Origin: Sphingomonadales bacterium
Lineage (GTDB): Bacteria; Pseudomonadota; Alphaproteobacteria; Sphingomonadales; Sphingomonadaceae
NCBI GenBank assembly: GCA_028871475.1
Contig: JAGWMZ010000001.1
Location: forward strand, 248,001-312,000
DNA length: 64,000 nucleotides
Reading direction: 5' to 3'
Part shown: in pieces, positions 35,570 to 44,594 of the stretch
How positions within the stretch are numbered: position 1 is the stretch's first letter
Layout: every line of letters begins with the position of its first letter
Translations under genes and position numbers: made by a program
Notes under the pieces: generated by a model
Seen by the model: only the letters and a program-made list of their open reading frames with translations
Told to the model about the DNA's origin: nothing
Databases searched by the model: none

Positions 35570-38404
35570 CTACCCCATCACAATCCCACCCGCCTCGTCA
35601 AAACTCACCGGCTGGACAAACTCGATTCCGGTGCGGCCATCCCTGCTCCAGCGCACGGTGCCAAACATCACCATGCTGTCACCCAGTTCCAGCGCCAGAT
35701 CGATGCCCACCGGCACATCACGCACGCCGTCGATCATCGCCCCGCGCGCCGACATGTTGCGCACCGTGACGGGATAGCGCGCGCCCATCGCCTCCATGAC
35801 GACCGCGCGCAGCATGGTGCGGCGCGGCGGGCGGGTCGAGCGAGGACCGCTCGCCACCATCGCCAGATTACCGCCCGCCAGTCGCTCATCGGCCTCCTCG
35901 CGCTCCAGCGGGCGCGAATAGATGTAGCCTTGCACATGGCTGCACCCAAGCTCCCGGATCAGGTTGAGTTCGTCATGGGTTTCCACGCCTTCGGCCGTGG
36001 TTTCCATGCCCAGCGCCTCGGCCAGGCTGACGATGGAGGCGATGATCGCGCCATTGCGGCTTTCCGGCTCGGTGGCGCCGCGCACAAAGCCCTGGTCGAT
36101 CTTGATCTTGTCAAAAGGCGCGTTCTTCAAATAGCCCAGCGAGGAATAGCCCGTGCCGAAATCGTCAAGCGCAAGGCGCACGCCCACGCCTTTTAGGGCA
36201 GCGAACATCGCCTCGGTCGCCTCGCTGTCGCCCAGGAAGACGCTTTCGGTGATTTCCAGCTCCAGCCTTGCGGGCCGCACCTGGGCAGATGCCAGCGCAT
36301 GAGTGACGATGCCGGGCAGCGCGGGGTTGGCGAACTGCAGCGGCGAGACATTGACCGCCACGCGCACGCTGTCGGGCCAGCGCGCCAGATCCATGCAGGC
36401 CGTGCGCAGCGCCCATTCGCCGATCTGGGCGATGAGGCCCGCTTCCTCCGCGATGGGGATGAAGAGCGCGGGCGAGAGATTGCCACGCGTCGGGTGCTGC
36501 CAGCGCAGCAAGGCCTCAAAGCCGGTGATCGTCTCGGTCGCGGTCTGCACCACCGGCTGATAGGTCAGCCGCAGCCCCCCATGGATCAACGCATCGCGCA
36601 GATCGGTTTCGAGCTGACGGCGCTCCTCGGCATCGGAATGCAGATCGGCGGCGTAGAAGTGATAGACGCCCCTGCCCCGGTCCTTGGCGGCATAGAGCGC
36701 AAGGTCGGCATTGCGGATGATGGCCTCGCTGGTCACGCCATCCTCGGGCGACAGCGCGATGCCCACGCTGGCCCCGATGACCACGCGCGCGCCCTCAATG
36801 ATATAGGGCTCGGAGAGATTGTCGATGATGCGCTGGGCCACATCGGCCAGCAAACCCTTGTCATGATAGCCGGGCATGACGACCTTGAACTCGTCACCGC
36901 CAAGGCGCCCCACCCGGCCCAGATCGCCCACCGTCTCGGACAGGCGCTTGGCCACCTGCTTGAGCAGGACATCGCCCACCGGGTGGCCCATCGTGTCGTT
37001 GACCTGCTTGAACCGGTCAAGATCGAGCAGGAACACCGCGCAGCTGCGGTGCGAGGCATGAGGCGCGTTAAGGATTTTCTCCAGAGTCTGGCTCATCTGG
37101 AAGCGGTTGGCCAGACCGGTCAGCGAATCGAAATGCGCCAGCCGCGTGGCATGCTGCTCGGTCCGGCGCTTTTCGGTGAGATCACTGCCAGACCCGCGAA
37201 AGCCCAGGAAGTTGTTGAAATTGTCATAGATCGGCCGGCCATTGATCGACCACCAGCGCTCTTCCTTTTGCGTGGCGGCGCGCACCGGCAGTTCCTGGAA
37301 CGAGGAACGCGCGTTCATCTGGAACAGCAGCGTGCGCTCGCCCTCGCGGCTGGCCGAATCCAGAATGAAAAGATCCGACAAGGGCCGTCCCATCAACACC
37401 GAAGGATCGGTGCCCAGCACCCGGCCGATGGGCGCCGAGACATAGGTGATCATGCCCTTGCGGTCGGTTTCCCAGAACCAGCCCTGCCCGGTCTGCTCGT
37501 AATCGTGGAGGATGTCCTCGGCGCGCTTTTGCAGGCGGCGCAGTTCGCGCGCCTCGGCCTGGGCGGCGCGGTCCAGCGCCACCTGACGCACCGCCGCGGC
37601 GGCCCCCATGATCCCGCCAAGCAACAGCATGAGCGTAGCGCCCAGATTGTGCATTTCCAGCGCGGGCGCAGCCCAGAGCGCCAGCGCCGCCGCCACCAGC
37701 GAGGGCACCCGCCCCGACAGCGACACGGCCACCACCAGCGAGGTGATGACCAGCGCGCCAACGATGGGCAGCGGCGTGTGGAGCGGCTCGACGTGGTGCC
37801 ACATGGCCATGGCCGTGCCGAACAGCGCCATCGGCATCGCGACCGCCAGCGCCATGATCCCATAGCGCGCGGCCAGTGAACGGCGTTCGACACGCTCCGC
37901 CCGCACGAACAGGTTGGCGCAGGCGGCGGTGACCACCGCGATGGCGGCGGGCATCACAGTCTGCTGAATGGGCAGGCGGAACTGGTCAAGCGCAAGCAGC
38001 AGGCAGGCCAGCGCCATCGCCGGCGCCACCATGGCCCAGCTTTCCGGCACCAGAAAATAGCCTGGATAGGGCTCGGCCATGCGATCGATCCGCAGTGCGG
38101 CGCTGTGATGCGGATCAGCCCCCTTGTCCTTGGAGGCTTTGACTCCCCTGGCGCCCTTGGTCGAGGTGTAGAAAATTGACGTGGCCCTGGGTGGCCGGGG
38201 CCGAGCCCGTGCTTCAGGCCGGGGAAGCGTTTCGCCTTCGGGCAGCGTGGATGCCGTGGCGGAAGGCGTAACCACCGAGGGAACCGCGCCGCGTGGACCG
38301 CTCTGTTCGGATACAGATTGCCGCGCTGGTGGCGGCATGCCATCGCGCTCCGCCCCGGCACGGGCGGCGGCCAGTAATTTTTCCCTGCGTCCGGTGTTTT
38401 GCAT
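35570..38404 (-). CDS. Membrane PAS-GGDEF-EAL protein with C-terminal PilZ domain
   Basis: A 944-residue c-di-GMP signalling protein. Residues 1-110 are polar and Pro/Arg-rich. About 120-270 hold six or so membrane helices, about 300-412 a PAS domain, and about 420-590 a GGDEF domain with intact LGGDEF at 501-506 but no RxxD inhibitory site. About 605-850 form an EAL domain (FEALLRW at 629-635, DDFGTGYSSLGYL, KIDQGFV) with the catalytic motifs of active phosphodiesterases. About 855-944 is a PilZ domain (RRTMLRAVV, then NMSARGAMI). Synthesis, hydrolysis and binding of c-di-GMP could thus be combined in one chain. No strong ribosome binding site. Confidence 0.9.
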   Translation of the reverse strand: MQNTGRREKLLAAARAGAERDGMPPPARQSVSEQSGPRGAVPSVVTPSATASTLPEGETLPRPEARARPRPPRATSIFYTSTKGARGVKASKDKGADPHHSAALRIDRMAEPYPGYFLVPESWAMVAPAMALACLLLALDQFRLPIQQTVMPAAIAVVTAACANLFVRAERVERRSLAARYGIMALAVAMPMALFGTAMAMWHHVEPLHTPLPIVGALVITSLVVAVSLSGRVPSLVAAALALWAAPALEMHNLGATLMLLLGGIMGAAAAVRQVALDRAAQAEARELRRLQKRAEDILHDYEQTGQGWFWETDRKGMITYVSAPIGRVLGTDPSVLMGRPLSDLFILDSASREGERTLLFQMNARSSFQELPVRAATQKEERWWSINGRPIYDNFNNFLGFRGSGSDLTEKRRTEQHATRLAHFDSLTGLANRFQMSQTLEKILNAPHASHRSCAVFLLDLDRFKQVNDTMGHPVGDVLLKQVAKRLSETVGDLGRVGRLGGDEFKVVMPGYHDKGLLADVAQRIIDNLSEPYIIEGARVVIGASVGIALSPEDGVTSEAIIRNADLALYAAKDRGRGVYHFYAADLHSDAEERRQLETDLRDALIHGGLRLTYQPVVQTATETITGFEALLRWQHPTRGNLSPALFIPIAEEAGLIAQIGEWALRTACMDLARWPDSVRVAVNVSPLQFANPALPGIVTHALASAQVRPARLELEITESVFLGDSEATEAMFAALKGVGVRLALDDFGTGYSSLGYLKNAPFDKIKIDQGFVRGATEPESRNGAIIASIVSLAEALGMETTAEGVETHDELNLIRELGCSHVQGYIYSRPLEREEADERLAGGNLAMVASGPRSTRPPRRTMLRAVVMEAMGARYPVTVRNMSARGAMIDGVRDVPVGIDLALELGDSMVMFGTVRWSRDGRTGIEFVQPVSFDEAGGIVMG

Positions 38405-38434
38405 GATGCATGCTTATCGCTGCCCGGGCTTGCA

Positions 38435-38458
38435 ATTCGGTTAAGTTCGCAACCGAAT
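38435..38458. promoter_or_regulatory. 24-bp dyad between the divergent c-di-GMP and reductase genes
   Basis: ATTCGGTT-N8-AACCGAAT, a perfect 8-bp dyad, 31 bp upstream of the c-di-GMP gene start and followed 8 bp later by a small GGGGC-AAA-GCCCC hairpin. It is placed to control one or both divergent genes. I cannot assign a regulator. Confidence 0.4.
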
Positions 38459-38640
38459 GCACCAAGGGGCAAAGCCCCGACCGCGCAGGCCTGTGGATTG
38501 AACGTGGCCCGTCTCCTGCCAACGGCGAAAGCCGCATATTTCCCCTTGCCATCCACGGCTTGCAGGTCTGTTCTGGCAGTGGAGGCGCAATGTTGAACGA
38601 GGCCATCCCAGCCTTGCACCCGCGCCCGGAGAGAGCTGCC

Positions 38641-39966
38641 ATGCCGCATATTGCCATCATCGGTTCAGGCCCAGCAGGTTATTACACCGCCGAAGCCGCA
38701 CAAAAGCAGTGGGGCGATGCCGCGCGCGTCGACATCTTCGACCGCCTGCCGGTCCCCTATGGCCTGATTCGCAGCGGCGTGGCGCCCGATCACCAGTCGG
38801 TCAAAGGCGTGTCGCGCCGTTATGAGGCCGTGGCGATGAGCGAGAATGTGCGCTTCATCGGCCATGTGCTGGTGGGGCAGGATGTGACGGTGGAGGAATT
38901 GCTCGGGCTCTATGACGCGGTGGTGCTGGCCACCGGCGCCCCGGCGGACCGCAAACTGGATTTGCCCGGCGCGGATCTGGGCAATGTCTTCGGCTCGGCA
39001 GCGCTGGTGGGGTGGTATAACGGCCATCCCGATTTTGCCGCGCTGGCACCAGACCTGTCGGGCAGCCATGCGGTGGTCATCGGCAATGGCAATGTGGCGC
39101 TCGATGTCGCGCGCATTCTGGCCAAGACACCCAACGAATTTGCCGGATCGGACATTGTTGCCCATGCCCGCGAGGCGCTGAGCCTGTCCCGCTTGCAGGG
39201 CGTGACCATTCTGGGCCGGCGCGGCCCGCATCAGATCGCCATGACGCCCAAGGAACTGGGCGAGATGGGGCATTTGAGCCGGGCCACGCCCCGTGTCGAC
39301 CCTGCCGATCTGCCGCCAGAGGCCGAGGATGCGACGCTGGAGCCGGGCACGCGCAAATCGGTGCAATTGCTGCGCGGCTTTGCCGCTGCCGCCCCCAATA
39401 TGGCGCAGGGCGGCTTTCCCATCCACTTTACCTTTTACGCCGCGCCTCACCGCCTGATCGGCGACGAGAGCGGCCATGTCCGCGCCATCGAGGTCGAACG
39501 CACGCGGCTGGAGAATGGCAAGGCGGTGGGCACCGGCGATTATCGCGAGATTGCCGCCGACCTCATCGTCAGTTGCATCGGCTATCAGACCTCACCCATC
39601 CCCGGTGTGCCCTATGACGAGGCACGCGGCCGCTTTGCCAATGATGAGGGGCGGATCGCGCCGGGGCTCTATTGCGTCGGCTGGGCGCGACGGGGCCCCT
39701 CGGGCACGATCGGCACCAATCGACCCGACGGTTTTGCGATCATCGAACGCATCGCGCAGGATCTGGGCGATGCGGCCAACGAAACAGGCAGCCAGAAGAC
39801 CGGCCGGCCCGGTTTCGATGCCATCGCCGCGCAACGCGGCATCAGGATCGTCACGTTTCGCGACTGGCAGAAGATCGACGCCGCTGAAGTGGCCCGCGCG
39901 CAAGGCAGCGCCCCGCGCGAAAAATTCACCGATGTCGACAGCATGATAGGAGCCGCCAAACAATGA
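38641..39966 (+). CDS. Ferredoxin/adrenodoxin-type NADP+ reductase (FprA-like)
   Basis: FAD flavoprotein of 441 residues passing electrons between NADPH and a ferredoxin. It has the FAD loop IIGSGPAGYYTAEAAQK, FDRLPVPYGLIRSGVAPDHQ (strongly diagnostic of adrenodoxin reductase and FprA), the NADP loop VIGNGNVALDVARIL, LGRRGPHQIAMTPKELGEM, CIGYQTSPIPGVP and the C-terminal GWARRGPSGTIGTNRPD. GGAGAG lies upstream of the ATG at 38641. The racemase gene overlaps its stop by 4 nt. The electron partner (a ferredoxin or P450 system) is not in the window. Confidence 0.93.
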   Translation: MPHIAIIGSGPAGYYTAEAAQKQWGDAARVDIFDRLPVPYGLIRSGVAPDHQSVKGVSRRYEAVAMSENVRFIGHVLVGQDVTVEELLGLYDAVVLATGAPADRKLDLPGADLGNVFGSAALVGWYNGHPDFAALAPDLSGSHAVVIGNGNVALDVARILAKTPNEFAGSDIVAHAREALSLSRLQGVTILGRRGPHQIAMTPKELGEMGHLSRATPRVDPADLPPEAEDATLEPGTRKSVQLLRGFAAAAPNMAQGGFPIHFTFYAAPHRLIGDESGHVRAIEVERTRLENGKAVGTGDYREIAADLIVSCIGYQTSPIPGVPYDEARGRFANDEGRIAPGLYCVGWARRGPSGTIGTNRPDGFAIIERIAQDLGDAANETGSQKTGRPGFDAIAAQRGIRIVTFRDWQKIDAAEVARAQGSAPREKFTDVDSMIGAAKQ

Positions 39967-40664
39967 GCCCGCTGCGCAGGATCGGCCTGATCGGCGGGAT
40001 GAGCTTTGAGAGCACGATCGTCTATTACAGGCTGCTCAATGAGGCGATCCGCACGGCGCGCGGTGGCCTGTCCAGCGCCGATCTGGTGATGCATTCGGTG
40101 GATTTCGCGCCGATTGCCCAGATGCAGAGCGAGGACCGTTGGGAGGACGCCGGGCGCGAGCTGGCCAGTGCCGCGCGCGGGCTGGAAGCGGCGGGCGCGC
40201 AGGCCATGCTGATCTGCACCAACACCATGCATCTGGTGGCCGATGCCGTGGCGGGCGCCATCTCGGTGCCGCTGATCCATGTCATCGACGAAACGGCGGC
40301 GGCGCTGAAACAGGCCGGGTGCCGCAGACCGCTGTTGCTGGCCACGCGCTACACGATGGAGCAGGGTTTCTATCAGACCCATATGGCGCGGCATGACATT
40401 GAGGTGATGGTGCCCGATGCGCAGGCCCGCAAGGAAGCCCATGCCATCATTTTCGAGGAATTATGTCAGGGCCAGGTGCTCGATGCCTCGCGCCAGATTC
40501 TGCTGACCATCATCGAGGCGGCCAAGGCTCGGGGCGCCGACAGTGTTATCCTGGGCTGCACCGAGTTGGGGCTGATCCTTGATCCGGAAGCTTTGATGCT
40601 GCCGGGGTTCGATTCGGCGGTGATCCATGTGCAGGCTGCCGCGCGTTTCGCACTGGGGACATGA
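39963..40664 (+). CDS. Aspartate/glutamate racemase family protein
   Basis: A 233-residue cofactor-independent amino-acid racemase of the aspartate racemase (RacX/YgeA-like) branch. It opens with [21 protein letters not shown] and has the two catalytic cysteines in [12 protein letters not shown] and [12 protein letters not shown]. Substrate is not clear from sequence; Asp, Glu or a broad range are possible. The ATG overlaps the reductase stop (ATGA), so the two genes are co-translated, an uncommon pairing. It ends at a strong terminator facing nusG. Confidence 0.9.
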   Translation: MSPLRRIGLIGGMSFESTIVYYRLLNEAIRTARGGLSSADLVMHSVDFAPIAQMQSEDRWEDAGRELASAARGLEAAGAQAMLICTNTMHLVADAVAGAISVPLIHVIDETAAALKQAGCRRPLLLATRYTMEQGFYQTHMARHDIEVMVPDAQARKEAHAIIFEELCQGQVLDASRQILLTIIEAAKARGADSVILGCTELGLILDPEALMLPGFDSAVIHVQAAARFALGT

Positions 40665-40669
40665 TACGA

Positions 40670-40706
40670 AAAGGGGCGCGCCGCCGGATTGGCGGAGCGC
40701 CCCTTT
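40670..40706. terminator. Bidirectional terminator between the racemase gene and nusG
   Basis: A 10-bp outer stem AAAGGGGCGC/GCGCCCCTTT with an inner CCGCC/GGCGG stem, A-rich on the left and T-rich on the right, serving both converging genes. Confidence 0.85.
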
Positions 40707-40721
40707 GTCGCGAAAGCCGGG

Positions 40722-41258
40722 TTACTTCGAGAGTTCGACGTGCTCGAAGTCGAGTTCCACCGGCGTGGCGCGGCCGAAGATCGACACCGAAACCTTGACG
40801 CGGTTCTTGTCGAAATCCAGCTCTTCCACGATGCCAGTGAAGCTGCTGAAGGGACCGTCGAGCACCTTGACCGAATCGCCGATCTCGTAATCGACCGCCA
40901 CATGCTTGCGCACCTGGCTGGCCACAACCTCGCGGTTGCCGAAATAACGCTCGGCATCGCGCTCGCTGATCGCCTGGGGCTTGCCATTGTTGCCCAGGAA
41001 GCCGGTCACCTTGGGCGTGTTCTTCACCAGGTGATAGACATCGTCGTTCATCGACAGCTTGGCCAGCACATAGCCGGGCATGGTCTTGCGCTCGACCTGA
41101 ACCTTCTTGCCGCGCTTGACCTCGGTCACCTGCTCGGAAGGCACTTCGACCTGCTCGACCAACTGCGACAGGCCAAGACGCTCGGCCTCGGCGATGATCG
41201 CCTCTTTGACTTTGTTTTCAAAGCCGGAATAGGCGTGGATGATATACCAGCGGGCCAT
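40722..41258 (-). CDS. nusG: Transcription termination/antitermination protein NusG
   Basis: Binds RNA polymerase and links it to Rho and to the lead ribosome. The 178-residue protein has the NGN domain ([20 protein letters not shown], then [16 protein letters not shown]) and the C-terminal KOW domain ([20 protein letters not shown]). GAGG lies 6 nt before the ATG at 41256-41258; the open frame upstream is spurious. It follows secE by 67 bp, the usual secE-nusG order before the ribosomal protein operons, but here a terminator follows directly. Confidence 0.97.
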   Translation of the reverse strand: MARWYIIHAYSGFENKVKEAIIAEAERLGLSQLVEQVEVPSEQVTEVKRGKKVQVERKTMPGYVLAKLSMNDDVYHLVKNTPKVTGFLGNNGKPQAISERDAERYFGNREVVASQVRKHVAVDYEIGDSVKVLDGPFSSFTGIVEELDFDKNRVKVSVSIFGRATPVELDFEHVELSK

Positions 41259-41325
41259 GATTGCCTCTTGTTCAAAGGGGGCCGCGGCACAAGCGCGCAG
41301 CCGGAAATGGACAGGTGCCGAAAGA

Positions 41326-41544
41326 TCAGGCGAGCGAGAGCAGGAACTGCACGAGCTTGCCGAAGATCGTGTCAACGCTCAGGAAAAACAGCGCCAGAAT
41401 GATCATCAGCACGCCCACGAAGATGCCCGTGCTCACCGTTTCCTTGCGGGTGGGCCACACGACCTTGCGGGCCTCGACCTTGACCTGATTGATGAATTCG
41501 CCCGGGGTCAGCTTGGCCCCGTCATTGGCAGCACGATCACTCAT
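41326..41544 (-). CDS. secE: Preprotein translocase subunit SecE
   Basis: Clamps SecY in the inner-membrane protein channel. The 72-residue short form has the conserved amphipathic helix FINQVKVEARKVVWPTRKET and one membrane helix (TGIFVGVLMIILALFFLSV). It precedes nusG as usual. A tRNA-Trp gene is normally just upstream; here a 1.7-kb membrane protein gene lies between them. Confidence 0.95.
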   Translation of the reverse strand: MSDRAANDGAKLTPGEFINQVKVEARKVVWPTRKETVSTGIFVGVLMIILALFFLSVDTIFGKLVQFLLSLA

Positions 41545-41590
41545 TTACCGTCATCCTTCGGCGTCTCTTCCGCCATCGGCTCCGCGCCGC

Positions 41591-41607
41591 CCCGGATCAG
41601 GTCCGGG
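41591..41607. repeat. REP-like palindrome upstream of secE
   Basis: CCCGGA-TCAGG-TCCGGG. Dispersed palindromes of the CCCGGATCNNGTCCGGG kind occur between genes in many sphingomonads and Caulobacter, as I recall. Only one copy is seen in this window, so repeat status is inferred. Confidence 0.4.
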
Positions 41608-41648
41608 AGGGGCTTTGGAACTTCCGATGTCGGGAGGTTTCTGGCGAC

Positions 41649-43313
41649 TTAATGTGCTTGTGGCAATTTTGCAAGCGCGGCAGGCACAACAGCTTTCGCC
41701 GAATGCTTCGGCTTGGGTTTGCAACGGTCGGGAATGACCCCGGGATTGGGCACGGTGGCGAGCCACACCCCTCCCTGATGGGTGGTGTCATGCCAGACGA
41801 TACGCGCGCCATCAGGCCAGGTCTGCGGCGTCTTTTCGCCGACATACCAGTACCAATCGGCATGATAGGCCGGACGAATGCAGTCCAGACGAACGGGTGT
41901 GCGGATGCTCTGCAGCAGGCGGTGCGACGGATCGGCAAAGCCGGGGCCGCCCTCCTTCACATGCAGCATATGGATATGCGGCAGGGCGAAGTTGACATTC
42001 ACCAGCGCATGGCGTCGCCACACGGCATAGGCCGCCACATGCTCCTGCTTGTTGAAAGGCCATTCCTCGCGCGGGATCAACACGGTGTTGGCAATGCGCG
42101 CGCCATCGGGAACATGGTCCAGCGCCTGAAGAATGCGCGCGGTATCCTGCGAATCCTGCTGCCAGCTCAGCGTCGTGGTCGCCAGCCGCAGCAGATAGAG
42201 CCCGGCGGGCGCGCTCAAGATCCACCACGGCGCGACCCAGTCCACCGCCATGGCGCAGACCATCACGCCGGTGGTGATCAGGCGATAATCGGCCAGATCA
42301 CCGCCCGAAATATGGCGCGGCACCACCCAGCTCAGGATAATGAGCGCCAGCCCCGGCCAGCCCAGGCGCCCGTCGAACCACGAGCGGCCATCAAGGAACC
42401 ACCAACCGCCCCGCCAGCGCTTCAGCGCAAAGGAGATGCCCGTCATCAGGATCGCCAGACCGATGATCGCGCCCATCGCATAGATGGATACATGGTCGAG
42501 CATCCAGTTGGTGTCGCGCATCGCGCGTTCCCAGGTGGATTTCTTGTAGAGCCACCAGAAGGCACCATAGCTCGTCTCGCTCGACGTACCGGGGACCAGA
42601 ACCATCACAATGACCGGCGCGAACAGCGGGAGCGGCGCCACGCCGGCGCGCCACCAGCGCCGCCAGCCCTCACCCAGGCGGCGGCTGAAATCGGCCCCTC
42701 CCACCAGCACGATCAGCACCGCCCAGGCCGAAATATGGCTGACCCAGACGACGAAACCCGCCACGATCAACATGGCCCAGCGCCATTTTTCCGCGCGCTC
42801 CCACGCGCCGCGCGGCCCCATCTCCACCCAGATGGCAAAGGCGATCAGCGCCAGCGCCTGACCGAGGCCGTAATTTACCAGCCCCAGCAGCAGCATCGGC
42901 GACCAGATGAACGAAAAACCCAGCAGCGTGCCGACGCCAATCCGGCGGCGCAGGGCCCATTCGCTCCAGACGATGCCAATACCCGTCAGCGGCCCGATCA
43001 GCCCGACGATGATCCGCCCGCCCAATTCCAGCCCGAACACGGCGGCAAAGGGCTGGATGAGCAGGTCAACGCCAAGATTGCCGGTCCATTTCCAGGCGAA
43101 GCTGTAATAGCGGTCGAGGAAGGGGTTCTGCCCATGGTCCAGCATGACGGCATAGCGCGCCATGTGAGCGGGAAAATCGATCATCTGCGGATAATGGGCA
43201 ACCGCCACGGGCAGGCCCGAGAGCACCGCCAGCAGCAAAGCCACCCACATCGAGGGCGTGCGATACCAGGAACGCGTCTCGATCAACGCCTTATCGGCCA
43301 TGCGCAACAACAT
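41649..43313 (-). CDS. Large polytopic membrane protein of unknown function (possible GT-C-like)
   Basis: A 554-residue protein with about 10-11 hydrophobic helices through residue 390 and a soluble, His/Trp-rich C-terminal domain ending in a Lys/Ala tail. The first extracytoplasmic loop contains PQMIDFPAHMARYAVMLDHG, an acidic loop after helix 1 as in GT-C glycosyltransferases, but no motif is decisive. The ATG at 43313 has no good ribosome binding site. It lies between tRNA-Trp and secE, which are usually adjacent. Codon use looks like its neighbours, so there is no clear sign of recent transfer. Unrelated in sequence to the protein at 24530. Confidence 0.65.
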   Translation of the reverse strand: MLLRMADKALIETRSWYRTPSMWVALLLAVLSGLPVAVAHYPQMIDFPAHMARYAVMLDHGQNPFLDRYYSFAWKWTGNLGVDLLIQPFAAVFGLELGGRIIVGLIGPLTGIGIVWSEWALRRRIGVGTLLGFSFIWSPMLLLGLVNYGLGQALALIAFAIWVEMGPRGAWERAEKWRWAMLIVAGFVVWVSHISAWAVLIVLVGGADFSRRLGEGWRRWWRAGVAPLPLFAPVIVMVLVPGTSSETSYGAFWWLYKKSTWERAMRDTNWMLDHVSIYAMGAIIGLAILMTGISFALKRWRGGWWFLDGRSWFDGRLGWPGLALIILSWVVPRHISGGDLADYRLITTGVMVCAMAVDWVAPWWILSAPAGLYLLRLATTTLSWQQDSQDTARILQALDHVPDGARIANTVLIPREEWPFNKQEHVAAYAVWRRHALVNVNFALPHIHMLHVKEGGPGFADPSHRLLQSIRTPVRLDCIRPAYHADWYWYVGEKTPQTWPDGARIVWHDTTHQGGVWLATVPNPGVIPDRCKPKPKHSAKAVVPAALAKLPQAH

Positions 43314-43539
43314 GGGTTCTTACCAATCCCCCCGCGTGCGCCGCCAACCGGCGCCATCGGACGTCTCGCCTGTTAGTGTCCATGCGCGCGAAATCAAGCG
43401 GCCTGCGTCGGTTGATGCGCAGGCTTTGGGGGAAAGATCGGGATCGGAACGGATCACGCGCCCGCAAGGGCACGCGTGCCGGCGTGAAACCACGCCAAGC
43501 AGACCGATCCGGAAAACTATCAGATTTTGGGAAACACCC

Positions 43540-43615
43540 TGGCAGGAGCTGGGGGACTCGAACCCACGACCCTCGGTTTTGGAGACCGATGCTCTACCAA
43601 CTGAGCTAAGCTCCT
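43540..43615 (-). tRNA. tRNA-Trp (anticodon CCA)
   Basis: A 76-nt cloverleaf with encoded CCA. The acceptor stem is AGGAGCT/AGCTCCT, the D arm is TAGCTCAGTTGGTAGAGC, the anticodon loop CTCCAAA reads UGG, and the T arm contains GTTCGAGTC. Confidence 0.97.
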
Positions 43616-43766
43616 GCAGGGTGGGCGGCGTCTAGATCGGCTGCGCGGACATGGCAAGGGCCAAACACACATGTCGCTCAGAAATTTCTTGCGTCAGGCG
43701 CCCGCCCCGCCAAAGCCGGGCCTTGCCAGACCGGGTTGGCCGCGCAAAACTGGCATGAGGCTGATC

Positions 43767-44594
43767 ATGAGCAACACGAGGCCCGAGATTACCGACGCGA
43801 TCATCGATCCTGCCCTCGTGCTGCTGGCCTATCGCAGCGGCATCTTCCCCATGGCCGACCATCGTGATGATCCCGAGGTCTTCTGGGTGGAGCCCAAACG
43901 GCGTGGCATTCTGCCACTCGATGGCGTGCATTGCTCGCATTCGCTGGCGCGCACCCTGCGGCGGGGGCGCTTTCGCATCACCTGCAACGCTGCTTTCGAG
44001 CAGGTGGTCGAGGCCTGCGCGGCGCCGCGCATGACCGAATCGGGCGAAACCTGGATCAGCCACCGAATCGCGGCCACCTATGCCCGGCTGCATGCCATGG
44101 GCCATGCCCATTCGGTCGAATGCTGGATGAAGGACGACAGCGGCGAGGAGAGGCTGGTCGGCGGTCTCTATGGCGTCGGCTTTGACCGCGTGTTCTGCGG
44201 CGAAAGCATGTTCAGCCGGGTCAGCGAGGCCAGCAAGGTTGCCCTGTGCTGGCTGGTGGTGGCGCTGCGCCTGGGGGGCGTCGAACTGCTCGATTGCCAG
44301 TTCATCACGCCGCATCTGGCATCGCTGGGCGCGATCGAGATCAGCCAGAAACGCTATCTGGCGCTGCTGCGCGAGGCGCAGCGCGCACCCGATCAGTTGG
44401 GCGAAGGGGCCTCGCCGCCATTGTCCTCGTTGACGGCGGGCAATGTTGGCGGCGGCGGCGCGGCATCGGCCGGCCCGTTGACAGGAGCGCCGCTGCCCGC
44501 AGCCTTCGGCGCCCTTGAGGCAGCCTTGAAATCCTCGGGGCTCTCTTCCTCGCCGGGGAATTTCATCGCGCAGTCCTTGACCCAGACATCATAG
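43767..44594 (+). CDS. aat: Leucyl/phenylalanyl-tRNA-protein transferase
   Basis: N-end-rule enzyme that adds Leu or Phe from charged tRNA to proteins with basic N-termini, marking them for ClpAP. The 275-residue protein has AYRSGIFPMADHRDDPEVFWVEP-type N-terminal blocks, GETWISHRIAATYARLHAMG, GLYGVGFDRVFCGESMFS and DCQFITPHLASLGA. GAGG lies 6 nt before the ATG at 43767. The last 70 residues are Ala/Gly-rich but end in IAQSLTQTS, which resembles the C-terminus I recall for alphaproteobacterial Aat proteins. The final 202 bp overlap the opposite DUF2155 gene. Confidence 0.94.
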   Translation: MSNTRPEITDAIIDPALVLLAYRSGIFPMADHRDDPEVFWVEPKRRGILPLDGVHCSHSLARTLRRGRFRITCNAAFEQVVEACAAPRMTESGETWISHRIAATYARLHAMGHAHSVECWMKDDSGEERLVGGLYGVGFDRVFCGESMFSRVSEASKVALCWLVVALRLGGVELLDCQFITPHLASLGAIEISQKRYLALLREAQRAPDQLGEGASPPLSSLTAGNVGGGGAASAGPLTGAPLPAAFGALEAALKSSGLSSSPGNFIAQSLTQTS

